Origin: an uncultured Sphingomonadaceae bacterium
GTDB taxonomy: Bacteria > Pseudomonadota > Alphaproteobacteria > Sphingomonadales > Sphingomonadaceae
Assembly: GCA_913060895.1 (NCBI GenBank)
Contig: CAJXSN010000012.1
Span: 19,935-83,934 of the forward strand
Reading direction: 5' to 3'
DNA length: 64,000 nucleotides
Both the position numbers and the translations under genes were made by a program. The number at the start of each line of letters is the position of its first letter. The stretch's first letter is position 1. Positions 54,747-63,955 of this stretch are shown here, piece after piece. The notes under the pieces are model-generated. The model saw only the letters and a list, made by a program, of their open reading frames with translations. It did not search any database and was not told where the DNA came from.

Positions 54747-54923
54747 TTAAGAGCCGGTTTGAGAGGGTTCGTTCAGGTCCTTATCGATGTCCTCGCCCAG
54801 CGAGCGGATCTTCTCCTCCGCACGCTCATAGCGGGTATCGAACCCGCTTTTGGGCTCTGGCCTGAGCAGTACGGTGGCCAGAAGCCCGGCAGCAAGGATC
54901 AAAAGAACGATCGCCGGCCGCAT
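54747..54923 (-). CDS. 58-aa membrane-anchored small protein coupled to tamB
   Basis: Not in the ORF track because of its length. Read on the minus strand it starts MRPAIVLLILAAGLLATVLL, a membrane anchor or signal-anchor, followed by RPEPKSGFDTRYERAEEKI and RSLGEDIDKDLNEPSQTGS, a charged tail likely to be helical. The ATG shares one base with the tamB stop (TGATG), so it would be translated by coupling. No family recognised. It may be a periplasm-facing accessory of the TamAB system (inference). Confidence 0.65.
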   Translation of the reverse strand: MRPAIVLLILAAGLLATVLLRPEPKSGFDTRYERAEEKIRSLGEDIDKDLNEPSQTGS

Positions 54924-57900
54924 CAGTAATCGATCGTGTAACGCACGTTCACATTGGTACCGCCACTGCCACCTGCCTGGCTGAGAACCGACAATGCCGG
55001 CGTCAGAGCCACTTCAAGCTGTGTCGCGGTGAAACCGCGGCCATCCGTAATGATCTCGATATAGATATCGTCGGTAAGATACTGGCCCGCAGCCACCGCA
55101 GTGCCGCGTCCACTCGCTTCGTCACCGCCGAGTATCCGCAGGCGGTCGACACCAGTTGCGGACCGCAGCGTGCCGAGCGGATTAAGCCCGCCGCCACCTG
55201 ACCCGCGGAGCGAATTGAGCGACGCTGCCAATTGCACAGCCTGAATGGCCGACAGATTGGCAACCGAACTGCCGAACAGGATGCGCGAAATAATCTCGTC
55301 CTGCGGCAGGCCCGGAGTGCTCGAGAACGCGATTTCAGGATCGAATGCCTTGCCGCTGACATTCACATTGACCGTGGTGCCCTCGATATCTTCGCTGGCG
55401 ACCAGCGTGATCAGCGGATCGAGCTCCTGCCCGCCGGTGAACTGTACATTGCCATCGGTCAGCTCGAACGAACGGCCGGCAAAGCCGAGTGTCCCGCGAA
55501 TAAGCTCCACCTGACCCGAAATGCTCGGCGCAGCACTGGTCCCGCGAATGCGCATATCGGTGCTCCATTCGCTCTCCAGCCCCATACCGGACACGTAGAG
55601 CTTCTCCGGTGCGACCAGTGCGATATCGAGCCGCAGCAAATCGAACGCGCCGCCGGCCGGTGTTGCAGGCTCGTCACCTGTCACACGGGCGCGCCCACGT
55701 GGCGGTTTGAAGCGGACGCCGGTCAGCTCGGGCACTTCAGCTGCGCCCTCCCGAACGATCTGGTAGCGCGTTTCGGGCAGTACGATACGGCCTGCCAGAA
55801 GCGCGGTTTGTCCGGCAGTTTTAGTCAGCGCCAGATTGCCTGTGGCCGTCGCATCGATGGCGCTGCTCTCAGCCAGACGTGCCTGATCCATGACGACCTC
55901 GAGATCCATCGGATAGCCGCGATCCGCAGCAAGGCTGACGAAGCCGGTGGCGGACACTGTGCCGTCGCCTGCGCTAGCCTTCATCTGCTCTATTTCCAGC
56001 CGATCGCCGGTAAACCGGCCCCTCAGCACCATATTGCTGAGGCGCGTGCCATAGGTCTGGTTTTCATATGTCAGATTGTTCGCGCGGATAATGCCGCCAA
56101 GCTCAGGTGCTGAGACGCGGCCGGTGAAATCCGCGGCCACGCCCAGCGCGCCTGACAGTCGCTGGTCGGGTTGGCCTGCAAGCGAGAATAACGTGTCGGC
56201 CGGGCCATTATAGCGGATGCCGCCCCCCAGCCGTGCCCGCATCAAGCGATCGGTCCACGGCGCGCTGCCCGGCGGCAGCGGCGTAAGCGCCACATTCATG
56301 CGTCCGATAACGCTGCCGCGTGTCCGGATAACCGCACGCGCCGCGCCGCCATTGGATTGCAGCTGGCCCACGAAACTCACATTCACAGGCTGACTGACAG
56401 ATACCGCTGTGGTCCGGGTGAAGTTCGCAAGCTGCATCCGCGCATCGGCGGTGGGGAAACTGTCCGGAGTGGCTTGCGCGAAATCGAGGCTGCCTGTCGC
56501 TTTGCCGCCCAATCCGAGGCCCGGCGAGAAGGCATTGGCAATAGCGAGATCGAGCGAGTCGAGACGGCTCTGCACAGTCAGTCCGTCGCCATATTTACCG
56601 GCAAGCCGGATGCTTCCCTGACCAAAATCAATCTTGGTCGGCAGCAACTGATACGTCCCATCCTTCGGAACGATGCGTGCCGGACTGGTTGTCTTGAACT
56701 CTATACCGCGTGCCTTGCCCTGCATCGAAGCGCGCCACAGATCGGGCTGGAGGTCAGCATTGGCAGAAACCCTGAACGGCACGCCGCTGGTCCCTTCTGC
56801 CAAGAGCTTGGCCGTGCCGCGGCCACCGCGATAATCCACTAGTGCGCGCATCACGTTGATGTTTGCCGCACCGTAGGACGCATCGGCGAGCTGGATATCG
56901 GCAAGAACCTGCGGCGTATCGTACAGCACAACTTCGGCATCGACGATAGCCGATCCGATACGGATATTCGACGGCCCGCCCAGAACGGTGTTGTTGGCGC
57001 GCATATTCACCGTGGCGGACTGGTATTTGCCAGTCGCGCCCAGACGAACGATTCCGCCAAGCCCACGCCCATTCGCGTCAAGCTGGCCGACAAACGGCCC
57101 GGCAGCGCTCTGGCGTATCTGTCCAGAAAGACCGATGCCTGCAAAATCTGCCTGATTGATTGTCAGCGCGAGCGGGCCGCTGGCGGTCGCCACCGTCACA
57201 TCGGCGGTGAACGCGCCGTAATCGGTGTCGCCGCTGGCATCGATGCGGTAATCGCCGTTCACGCCGCGTATCTTCGCCGTAAGATTGGCGAGACCGATGC
57301 CGAACCCGGGGCTCTTCGCATTGATCGTGGCATTGGGGTTTGTAATCGTACCGGTCACGCGCACGCCGACAGGCCCGTATTGCTGTGAAACGGCGCTGGC
57401 CGTCAGGTCGATCTGGCCATCGGTGCTATAGCTGCCGCGCCCGTCGGTAATCTGCAGCAGCGGAGAATTCATCCGGACATTGGCGAAACGCGCCACTCCG
57501 TCGGTGCCATAGGCGATGTCGCTTGAGGCAGTCAGGTTTCCGCCGAGATATTCGCGCATGGAATCGTTCAGCAACCGGGTCGAGCGTGCCCGCACCTTGC
57601 CTGTCAGAGCGAACGCACCGTCTGCGCGGGTCTGCAAATCCATATCGGTTTCGAAATTGAAGACACCGACGCTTTCGAGGCGGTAATTGTCGATTTTTCC
57701 GTCAACAGCACCGGTATAAAGGCCGGTCGACGTATCGGCGACCAGCAACAGCCTGGCATCGATACGGTCCGACCGCAGCCGCATATTGTCCGACAGGATG
57801 CGCGGACCGTCGATCGCAATGTCACCATCGAGCCGGATATTGGCGAGGCGCCCACCTGCGACTGTGTCCAGCCCGGTGATCCGGCTTGCGGTTGCCGATA

Positions 57901-59179
57901 CCGGCACGATCATGCTGGTGGTGTCGACCTGGGTCCGGCCCTGCGCGCGCAGGTTCTCGATACCCATATCGTCCATAACGATCTGTGCCGCGCGAACGTC
58001 GTATTCGACCATAGGCGTGGCGAAGGCCCCGTCCATCGTCAGCAATGCTCGAATACCACTGCCGCGCAGATCGGGCGCGAGAGTGGAGGGTTCCAGCAGC
58101 ACGAACGCTGCCTTGAAATCATCGAAACTGCTTTCAGCCAGATCGATATCGCCATTGGCGGTCAGGCTGAAAGCATCGCTGAACACCCGGCCCGCGATTG
58201 TCGCGCGGCGCTCTTCCAGAGCGGTAGTGATGTCGATGCTCGTCACCTCGCCCAGCAATGCTGCGGAGGAGGCAGGTACGAATTTCTGCAGACGGGTTTC
58301 GCCCGCCAGCGCGAAAGTCCCGTCACGCGCACTCAGATCGAGATCGGCCAGCGGTGCCCCGCCAAGGCCAGCGTCCAGCGTGCCGTTCCATTTGGCCCAG
58401 TCGCCAGCACCCTTCAGCTTCACATCCAGCGGCTCTGTCAATCCGGCCAGCGCGGCGATGACACCGTTGCCCGGTGCCTGTAGATCAAGGTCCAGGTCCA
58501 GCTTGTTATCGTCCGGTACAGCGTCCAGAACCAACGCAATCCGGTCTCCGCCAGCCTGCCCTGCACCGGCCACCGTTGCACCGTTCAAATTCACTTTTGC
58601 CCGGGCATCGGCGATATGCACATCACCCTCCAGCGTCGCAACGCGGCGCTCTCCCGAAACCGGAGCCTCGGCGATGAACTCGCCGATTTCCAAACGGTCG
58701 ATGTCGATATCGTAATCCGGCAGCAGTGGGTCGTCGGTCGGCGGGGTCTCGATAAATTCGGGTACGCGCTCCAGCACTATCGTTTCCGCAGTCAGTGCAT
58801 CGATATCGATATGGCTGCCTGCAAACGCGAACGGATGCCAGTCCAGTGCTATTGCGGGCGAGCGGAGGAACACGCCTTTCGGGTCGGACACGGTTAGCCC
58901 GCGAATGGTCATATCGCTATAGAGCGAGCCGTCGATCGCCTCGATCCCGATAGCCATGCCGTTCTCGAACTCGAGCGCCTCGATCTGTTCGGCGACGAAT
59001 TTCCGACCCGGATCGGTATTGACGCCGATCAGCACGGCACCGATCAGCAGAATCAGCCCGAGCAGGACAAACAGCAGGGCTTTGCCTGCAAATTTCCACC
59101 AGTTGCGATGCGGGCCTTCCGCCACCGGCTCGTCCTGCTGTTCCATATCGGCGGCTTGAGAAGTTGACGCATCCACCAT
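54923..59179 (-). CDS. tamB: Translocation and assembly module protein TamB
   Basis: The 1418-aa inner-membrane-anchored periplasmic protein bridges the envelope, aiding outer-membrane protein assembly and/or phospholipid transport. One N-terminal membrane helix (FAGKALLFVLLGLILLIGAVLIGV, about residues 28-51) is followed by more than 1000 residues of beta-taco repeats. The conserved C-terminal DUF490 region includes VSGKAFDPEIAFSSTPGLPQDEIISRILFG and ends NVNVRYTIDY. It overlaps tamA by one base, and a small gene is coupled downstream. Confidence 0.93.
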   Translation of the reverse strand: MVDASTSQAADMEQQDEPVAEGPHRNWWKFAGKALLFVLLGLILLIGAVLIGVNTDPGRKFVAEQIEALEFENGMAIGIEAIDGSLYSDMTIRGLTVSDPKGVFLRSPAIALDWHPFAFAGSHIDIDALTAETIVLERVPEFIETPPTDDPLLPDYDIDIDRLEIGEFIAEAPVSGERRVATLEGDVHIADARAKVNLNGATVAGAGQAGGDRIALVLDAVPDDNKLDLDLDLQAPGNGVIAALAGLTEPLDVKLKGAGDWAKWNGTLDAGLGGAPLADLDLSARDGTFALAGETRLQKFVPASSAALLGEVTSIDITTALEERRATIAGRVFSDAFSLTANGDIDLAESSFDDFKAAFVLLEPSTLAPDLRGSGIRALLTMDGAFATPMVEYDVRAAQIVMDDMGIENLRAQGRTQVDTTSMIVPVSATASRITGLDTVAGGRLANIRLDGDIAIDGPRILSDNMRLRSDRIDARLLLVADTSTGLYTGAVDGKIDNYRLESVGVFNFETDMDLQTRADGAFALTGKVRARSTRLLNDSMREYLGGNLTASSDIAYGTDGVARFANVRMNSPLLQITDGRGSYSTDGQIDLTASAVSQQYGPVGVRVTGTITNPNATINAKSPGFGIGLANLTAKIRGVNGDYRIDASGDTDYGAFTADVTVATASGPLALTINQADFAGIGLSGQIRQSAAGPFVGQLDANGRGLGGIVRLGATGKYQSATVNMRANNTVLGGPSNIRIGSAIVDAEVVLYDTPQVLADIQLADASYGAANINVMRALVDYRGGRGTAKLLAEGTSGVPFRVSANADLQPDLWRASMQGKARGIEFKTTSPARIVPKDGTYQLLPTKIDFGQGSIRLAGKYGDGLTVQSRLDSLDLAIANAFSPGLGLGGKATGSLDFAQATPDSFPTADARMQLANFTRTTAVSVSQPVNVSFVGQLQSNGGAARAVIRTRGSVIGRMNVALTPLPPGSAPWTDRLMRARLGGGIRYNGPADTLFSLAGQPDQRLSGALGVAADFTGRVSAPELGGIIRANNLTYENQTYGTRLSNMVLRGRFTGDRLEIEQMKASAGDGTVSATGFVSLAADRGYPMDLEVVMDQARLAESSAIDATATGNLALTKTAGQTALLAGRIVLPETRYQIVREGAAEVPELTGVRFKPPRGRARVTGDEPATPAGGAFDLLRLDIALVAPEKLYVSGMGLESEWSTDMRIRGTSAAPSISGQVELIRGTLGFAGRSFELTDGNVQFTGGQELDPLITLVASEDIEGTTVNVNVSGKAFDPEIAFSSTPGLPQDEIISRILFGSSVANLSAIQAVQLAASLNSLRGSGGGGLNPLGTLRSATGVDRLRILGGDEASGRGTAVAAGQYLTDDIYIEIITDGRGFTATQLEVALTPALSVLSQAGGSGGTNVNVRYTIDY

Positions 59180-61518
59180 CAGAACGCCTGACCGATCGAG
59201 ATATAGACGGCAAAGGAGCTTTCACCAGGCTGTTTATCCAGCGGCATGGCGATGTCGAACCGCAGCGGGCCGAAATTGGTATAATATCGCCCGCCGATAC
59301 CTGCGCCGTAGCGCAGATTGGAGAAGTCCGGAGTAGACCCTTCATAGACCTGCCCCGCGTCGACAAAGCCGACCACGCCAAAATCGCCAAAGCGGTAGCG
59401 GATTTCCGCAGCCAGTTCGTTCACGGCCAATCCGCCAATCGGGTTAAGCTCGAACGGATCGGCAGATTCATCGGGATCCTCAGGATCGAAATCGGGGTTC
59501 ACTTCCTGAACTTTGGGGCCCAGCTGCTGGAACCCGAAACCGCGCACCGAGCCGCCGCCGCCAGCATAGAACCGCCGTGATGGTGCAATGTCTATGCGAT
59601 CAACGCCCTGGATGGAGCCGACCTTCACCCGGCCTGCCAGCACAAGGGAATCGCCGATGGGATAATAGGCCGAACCGTCCACAATCGCGCGGACATAGGG
59701 GCTGAACCCGTCCTGCAACGAACCTTCCGGCTGCACGAAAGCGCGCAGGCGAAAGCCGCTGGTCGGGTTAAGCAGGCTGGTCGTGGTGTCGAACCCGACC
59801 TGGCCAGTCAGCGCGCCGATAAAATAGGTGCGGTCCACGCGCTCGCCCAGATCGAAATCGAAATCTTCTTCGACCGAAGCAATCAGTTCTGCGCCATAGG
59901 CATAGGTAAAGCGCTTCTGCCAGATCGGCGTAGAAGCATAGCTGACCAAACCGCCAAGCCGCCCGGTAAACGCCTCGAATGCATCGTAATCCGTGTGCGA
60001 TGCAGTCAGGCCGAGCTCCACCGTCCGGTCGCGCCGTCCGGCGTTGGACCGGCGGAAGGTTACGCCTGCTCCCTGCTCCTGCGTACCCAGAACAGCAGAG
60101 CCAATCAGCGCGCCCTCTGGCGGGAACAGGTTGCGATGCGTCCAACTGCCTTCAATCAGAAAGCCCTGTCCGGTACCGAATCCGGCGCTGGCGCCTAGGG
60201 AACGCGGCGGGCCAGCGTTCTGCTCGACCGCGATATTGACGAATTCTGCATCGTCGGCGGCGTCTTCGCCGGTCTGTTCGGGCTGGACAGTAACCGTGTT
60301 GAACAGTCCGGTTGCGATCAACGCATCGCGCAGATCATCCACCTTGCGGCTGTCGTAAAGCTCTCCGCGGTCGAAACGCGCGAGCACGCCGACATGCTCG
60401 GCATCGAACGCCAGATCGCCGCTCGTGGTGAAACCGCCGAAGCGCGCACGCGGCCCTGTATCGACCGGCAGTGTGTAAACGCCGTCAGCCGTTTCCTGAT
60501 CGAGCAGGATGTCGCGCTGGCCGACACTCACGAATGGGTAGCCCTGCTGCGGCAGCGCCACGGCAACCTGCGCTTCGGCGCCCTGCACCCGGGTGGCGAT
60601 AATCGGCTCCCCGACCTGCAGTGCAAAGTTGTCGCGTATCAGGTCCGGGGGCGTGGTCGGTTCGGCTTCGATGATGATGTCCGAAAATACGAAACGCGGT
60701 CCAGGCGCAGCGTCGAGAACGGCGGTGAGAGGCTGACCGTCATCGGCTTCGGAACGATCGATGCGGGTCGTAACCCTCGCATCATACCATCCCTCCGAGC
60801 GCAGGAGACGCTGAAGCAAAACGCTGTCTTCTTCCACCCGCGCGGAGAGCATCGCGATATTGGCGACCTCGCCATCACTGTTTTCGAGTGCCGACAAATC
60901 TTCGAATGCCCCGACCAGATCAATCTCGGTCAGCTCGTTCGCTTCTTCCAGCCCATTGAGGGCAATGCCATACGCAACCGTCGGCAGTTCGTCGTCGCTG
61001 GCATCTTCGGCGAATTCGACTTCGCGAACCTCGAATTCCCCGAGCGGCGAAAGCGGTGCAAGCAATTCGGCATCGCGGATCGGCGCGTCAGCGATTGCCT
61101 CGCTGCGGTCGCCATCGGCAAGTTCCGGAAGACCGAGCGGCGTGTCCGCCGCGACATCTGTAACAGCATCGGCATCGTCGCCCGCGTTTTCTTCTGCGAA
61201 ACGGCGTTCAAATTCCTCGATGCTTTCCAGATCCTGCATCAGTTCGGGATCATCATCCCCCAGTTCGGGAATCGAACTGTTGAACTCGTCATCGGAAACG
61301 ATCTCTTCGACCGGTGGCAATTCAGATCCCGGAGGAGGGGACGGAACAGGCAGAGAGCCTGCCTCCAGCACCGGCTCTCCAGCATCGGAAACGACTTGGT
61401 CTTCAGCGTCTTGCGCGGATGCCGATTGCGCGGAGAAGCCAACTGCCGCTATGGCAAACGCAGACAGGCCGCCACGCAAACAAACTTTCGTTCTGGAACC
61501 GACCGTACGCAGCGACAT
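59179..61518 (-). CDS. tamA: TamA-like outer-membrane assembly factor with acidic N-terminal extension
   Basis: The 779-aa Omp85-family protein has a signal peptide to about residue 35 (SAQSASAQ). An unusually long acidic stretch follows (residues about 40-190, for example NAGDDADAVTDVAADTP). POTRA domains then occupy about 200-420, and the surface-antigen barrel runs from about 430 to the end (GRYYTNFGPLRFDIAMPLDKQ, terminal IGQAF). The gene is coupled to tamB, which identifies it as TamA rather than BamA. The acidic region is not needed in typical TamA. Confidence 0.9.
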   Translation of the reverse strand: MSLRTVGSRTKVCLRGGLSAFAIAAVGFSAQSASAQDAEDQVVSDAGEPVLEAGSLPVPSPPPGSELPPVEEIVSDDEFNSSIPELGDDDPELMQDLESIEEFERRFAEENAGDDADAVTDVAADTPLGLPELADGDRSEAIADAPIRDAELLAPLSPLGEFEVREVEFAEDASDDELPTVAYGIALNGLEEANELTEIDLVGAFEDLSALENSDGEVANIAMLSARVEEDSVLLQRLLRSEGWYDARVTTRIDRSEADDGQPLTAVLDAAPGPRFVFSDIIIEAEPTTPPDLIRDNFALQVGEPIIATRVQGAEAQVAVALPQQGYPFVSVGQRDILLDQETADGVYTLPVDTGPRARFGGFTTSGDLAFDAEHVGVLARFDRGELYDSRKVDDLRDALIATGLFNTVTVQPEQTGEDAADDAEFVNIAVEQNAGPPRSLGASAGFGTGQGFLIEGSWTHRNLFPPEGALIGSAVLGTQEQGAGVTFRRSNAGRRDRTVELGLTASHTDYDAFEAFTGRLGGLVSYASTPIWQKRFTYAYGAELIASVEEDFDFDLGERVDRTYFIGALTGQVGFDTTTSLLNPTSGFRLRAFVQPEGSLQDGFSPYVRAIVDGSAYYPIGDSLVLAGRVKVGSIQGVDRIDIAPSRRFYAGGGGSVRGFGFQQLGPKVQEVNPDFDPEDPDESADPFELNPIGGLAVNELAAEIRYRFGDFGVVGFVDAGQVYEGSTPDFSNLRYGAGIGGRYYTNFGPLRFDIAMPLDKQPGESSFAVYISIGQAF

Positions 61519-61676
61519 TTTTTATCTGACCCTGATCATTCTCATGCACACAGGATCGCGATCGTCCCTGCCTATAAAGGATTGAACCCATAAACAATTT
61601 ACAGCCCGGCGCAAATGCCAACTCACCGCTGAACCTGACATGGCCGGCGTGGAAACAAATTCTCAAGCGGATTTGG

Positions 61677-62618
61677 GTGATGGTGGGATTTCATAATCTT
61701 TCGCTTCTGGCTGCCGGAATGGCTTTCTTCGTCTTTCTGGCAATTACCCCCCTGCTGGCGGCCACAGTGATGACCTACGGCCTGCTGGGTGATGTGGATA
61801 CGGTGCAGCGGCAGATGATGACGATTGTCGATCTCGTCCCTGCAGAGGCGGCAAGCATGATCGAAGAGCAATTGCTCGCAGTGGTGACGACAAGCTCGGG
61901 CGTAACCGGGATAACGCTCATACTCTCTCTGGCGCTGGCCATTTTTGGCGGCATGCGCGCGGCCAATGGCTTGATTGGCGCTCTCAACATCATCAATTCC
62001 GAGCATGAATCGCGCAACATTTTTTCCAAGACATTGCGCGCCATCTGCCTGACCGCAGCGGCCGTCATGATTGCACTGACGGGGCTTGTCAGCGGCGGTG
62101 TGGTGGCGTGGCTGCAATTGCAAACCGGTGATTTGATCGGTCCGGTGGCCGAGCATATCTACCAGTTTCTCACCTGGCTTCTGGCCATGCTGCTGGGCAC
62201 CAGTGGCTTCGCGCTTATCATGAAGTACGGCCCGGATCGTCGCCCGGCCAAATGGCGCTGGCTGTCGCCAGGCTCTCTGCTTTCGACATTTGCCTGGCTC
62301 GCCGTGTCATTCAGTTTCTCGCTCTATGTTCAATATGTGAGCGATTATAACGCGACCTATGGTTCGCTTTCGGCAGTCGTAGTGTTCCTGATGTGGCTGT
62401 TCCTGACCAGCTACGCCATTTTGATCGGCGCGCTGCTGAACGCAGAGATCGAACGTCAGACCCATATCGATACAACCGTTGGCGAAGATCGCCCGATGGG
62501 AGAGCGGGGTGCTGTGATGGCGGACGTATCACTGGATATAACTCCCGACGAAGAACTGCTGGCGAAGAAGCGCCGCCGAAACCTCGAACGCGAAGCCCGC
62601 AAAGCGTCCGCCGATTGA
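61677..62618 (+). CDS. YihY/BrkB-family membrane protein
   Basis: Inner-membrane protein of about 313 aa with six helices, from HNLSLLAAGMAFFVFLAITPLLAATVMTY to VVVFLMWLFLTSYAILIGALLNAEIERQ, the usual YihY/BrkB signature. Function in the family is unsettled. The GTG-ATG at 61677/61680 is the first common start, but the frame is open back to 61578, and the preceding WPAWKQILKRIWVMV looks like the family N-terminus. The true start may therefore be a rare codon (CTG 61629 or 61635, or ATT/ATA nearer 61581). The C-terminal 50 residues are charged and cytoplasmic. Confidence 0.85.
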   Translation: MMVGFHNLSLLAAGMAFFVFLAITPLLAATVMTYGLLGDVDTVQRQMMTIVDLVPAEAASMIEEQLLAVVTTSSGVTGITLILSLALAIFGGMRAANGLIGALNIINSEHESRNIFSKTLRAICLTAAAVMIALTGLVSGGVVAWLQLQTGDLIGPVAEHIYQFLTWLLAMLLGTSGFALIMKYGPDRRPAKWRWLSPGSLLSTFAWLAVSFSFSLYVQYVSDYNATYGSLSAVVVFLMWLFLTSYAILIGALLNAEIERQTHIDTTVGEDRPMGERGAVMADVSLDITPDEELLAKKRRRNLEREARKASAD

Positions 62619-62917
62619 CGCAGTCGCAACAGGGCAGCTGGGGCGAGCCTATTCGACAGAAAGGAGTACTGCGACACGGCGTGCTATTCAGAAGAATAGC
62701 CGGCGTCCGTGTTCATGTCCGCGTTGATGCAGGCTGGAAAGCCTTCAAGTTGTGAGCACTGCGCTGCGGCGCAATAGCGGCTGCAAGCATTTGTCGCAGG
62801 CTAAGGAAGCGACATCGAGGGCTAACAGACTGTGATAGTCCATAGACAACCCTGGATAGGGTCGCTCGCTTCACCACGGACAGCAAACTGAATTCAATAG
62901 GCGCAACCGAACACACG
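62619..62917. other. Noncoding stretch before the tRNA attachment site
   Basis: About 300 bp after the YihY gene. A short perfect inverted repeat gctattc/gaatagc occurs near 62681. No gene, RNA or promoter could be supported. Confidence 0.4.
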
Positions 62918-62945
62918 AAAAAAGCCCCACTGAAAACAGAGGGGC
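62918..62945 (-). terminator. Rho-independent terminator of the original tRNA-fMet gene
   Basis: On the minus strand GCCCCTC pairs with GTGGGGC around TGTTTTCA, followed by TTTTTT. It lies 30 bp beyond the tRNA 3' fragment on the same strand, so it is the native terminator retained on the chromosomal side. Confidence 0.82.
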
Positions 62946-62974
62946 GAATTAAGTGTGTCTTTTCATTTGAATGG

Positions 62975-63019
62975 TGGTTGCGGGGGTTGGATTTGAACCA
63001 ACGACCTTCAGGTTATGAG
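62975..63019 (-). other. 3' half of tRNA-fMet (CAT), attachment site of an integrated element
   Basis: The 45-nt minus-strand sequence starts CTCATAACCTGAAGG at the anticodon loop (anticodon CAT) and ends CCCCCGCAACCA with an encoded CCA. It contains the GGTTCAAATCC T-arm typical of initiator tRNA. The D-arm and 5' half are missing; after 63019 the sequence turns AT-rich. With an integrase beside it, this is the att copy left at the chromosome/element junction. An intact tRNA is expected at the other end of the element, right of the window. Confidence 0.88.
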
Positions 63020-63137
63020 ATTTAAGAACAACAAAATTCTCAACAATCCTCAACAAGTGACAATATATATTTCAATAGTTTACCGCATTTCGGTTGTTGT
63101 AGCTTGTTGTCAATTACGGGCATTTTTTGGGGCTTAC

Positions 63138-63159
63138 TGTGCCAAAATTGTGCCAAATT
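63138..63159. repeat. 11-bp tandem repeat in the integrase leader
   Basis: tgtgccaaaat and tgtgccaaatt lie head to tail in the AT-rich 210-bp gap between the att site and the integrase. They are candidates for arm-type integrase binding sites. The same gap has several caacaa/ttgttg motifs. No gene is seen in it. Confidence 0.6.
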
Positions 63160-63229
63160 TTTTTTGCGCCCTACCCCATAAGCAGTTAGAATGTATCATA
63201 AATTTTAACTAGCTGGAAAATAATCGTAA

Positions 63230-63955
63230 ATGGCGACCATTCAAAAAAGAGAGGGCAAGAACGGGCAAACCTATCGTGTAATGATCCGAATGCACGGATA
63301 TCCGCCAGTTCAGCGCAGTTTCAAGCGACTTACCGACGCCAAGGCCTGGGCACAGGAAACTGAGCTCGGGATGCGCCGGGGCGATATCCGCTCAACTGCG
63401 AGTGAGGCGAAGAAGCGCACCCTCGGTGATGTGATAGAAAAGTACAAAGAGGACATTCTCCCCCACAAGGCTCCATCGAGCCAGCGTGTGGAAACCACTT
63501 ACCTGAACCATTGGGAGCGAGAGCTAGGCGAGTATGCCCTCTCCTTCCTGACGCATGAGATTATCAGCCGAAAGATTGCCCAGCTGACAAACGCGGGTGA
63601 TCAACGAGCGCAGCTTGAGGATGGCGAGAAGCCTACCAAGCCGAAGTCGCGCAAAACAGTGAAGCACTACCGCGACAATCTGGAGATACTGCTCAAGTTC
63701 GCTCAGAAGTGGGGATGGATCGGTTCTGCCAACCCGATGGAAGGTGTGAACCGGATTACGAAGGCTACCAAAGAGCGTGTGCGCTTCCTCGATGACGACG
63801 AACGCAAAGCCATCCTTGCAGCGTGCAAGGCGAGCCCGAACAAGCAGCTATATCCGGTCGTCGTGTTTGCCCTTTCTACGGGTGCGCGAAAGAATGAGAT
63901 TTTGAAGCTGACGCTTCGTGATCTCGATCTCGAACGCCAAGTGGCGGTGACGTGA
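63230..63955 (+). pseudogene. Tyrosine recombinase (integrase), truncated in the catalytic domain
   Basis: The 241-aa reading frame has an N-terminal DNA-binding arm domain (QKREGKNGQTYRVMIRMHGYPPVQRSFK), a core-binding SAM-like domain (about residues 65-180), and the start of the catalytic domain with the first Arg in VVVFALSTGARKNEILKLTLRDLD. It then stops at QVAVT-stop. The Lys, HxxR and Tyr boxes, which need about 130 more residues, are absent. The following bases (tgacccccagctttccccc) do not continue the frame, suggesting an insertion or deletion. ATG 63230 matches family starts. The protein is unlikely to be active. Confidence 0.85.

Noticed and set aside
54573-54929. 118-aa plus-strand ORF
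   Set aside because: It overlaps the better supported 58-aa minus-strand gene that is coupled to tamB, and has no family features.
60394-61593. 399-aa plus-strand ORF opposite tamA
   Set aside because: Antisense shadow of tamA; no domain pattern.
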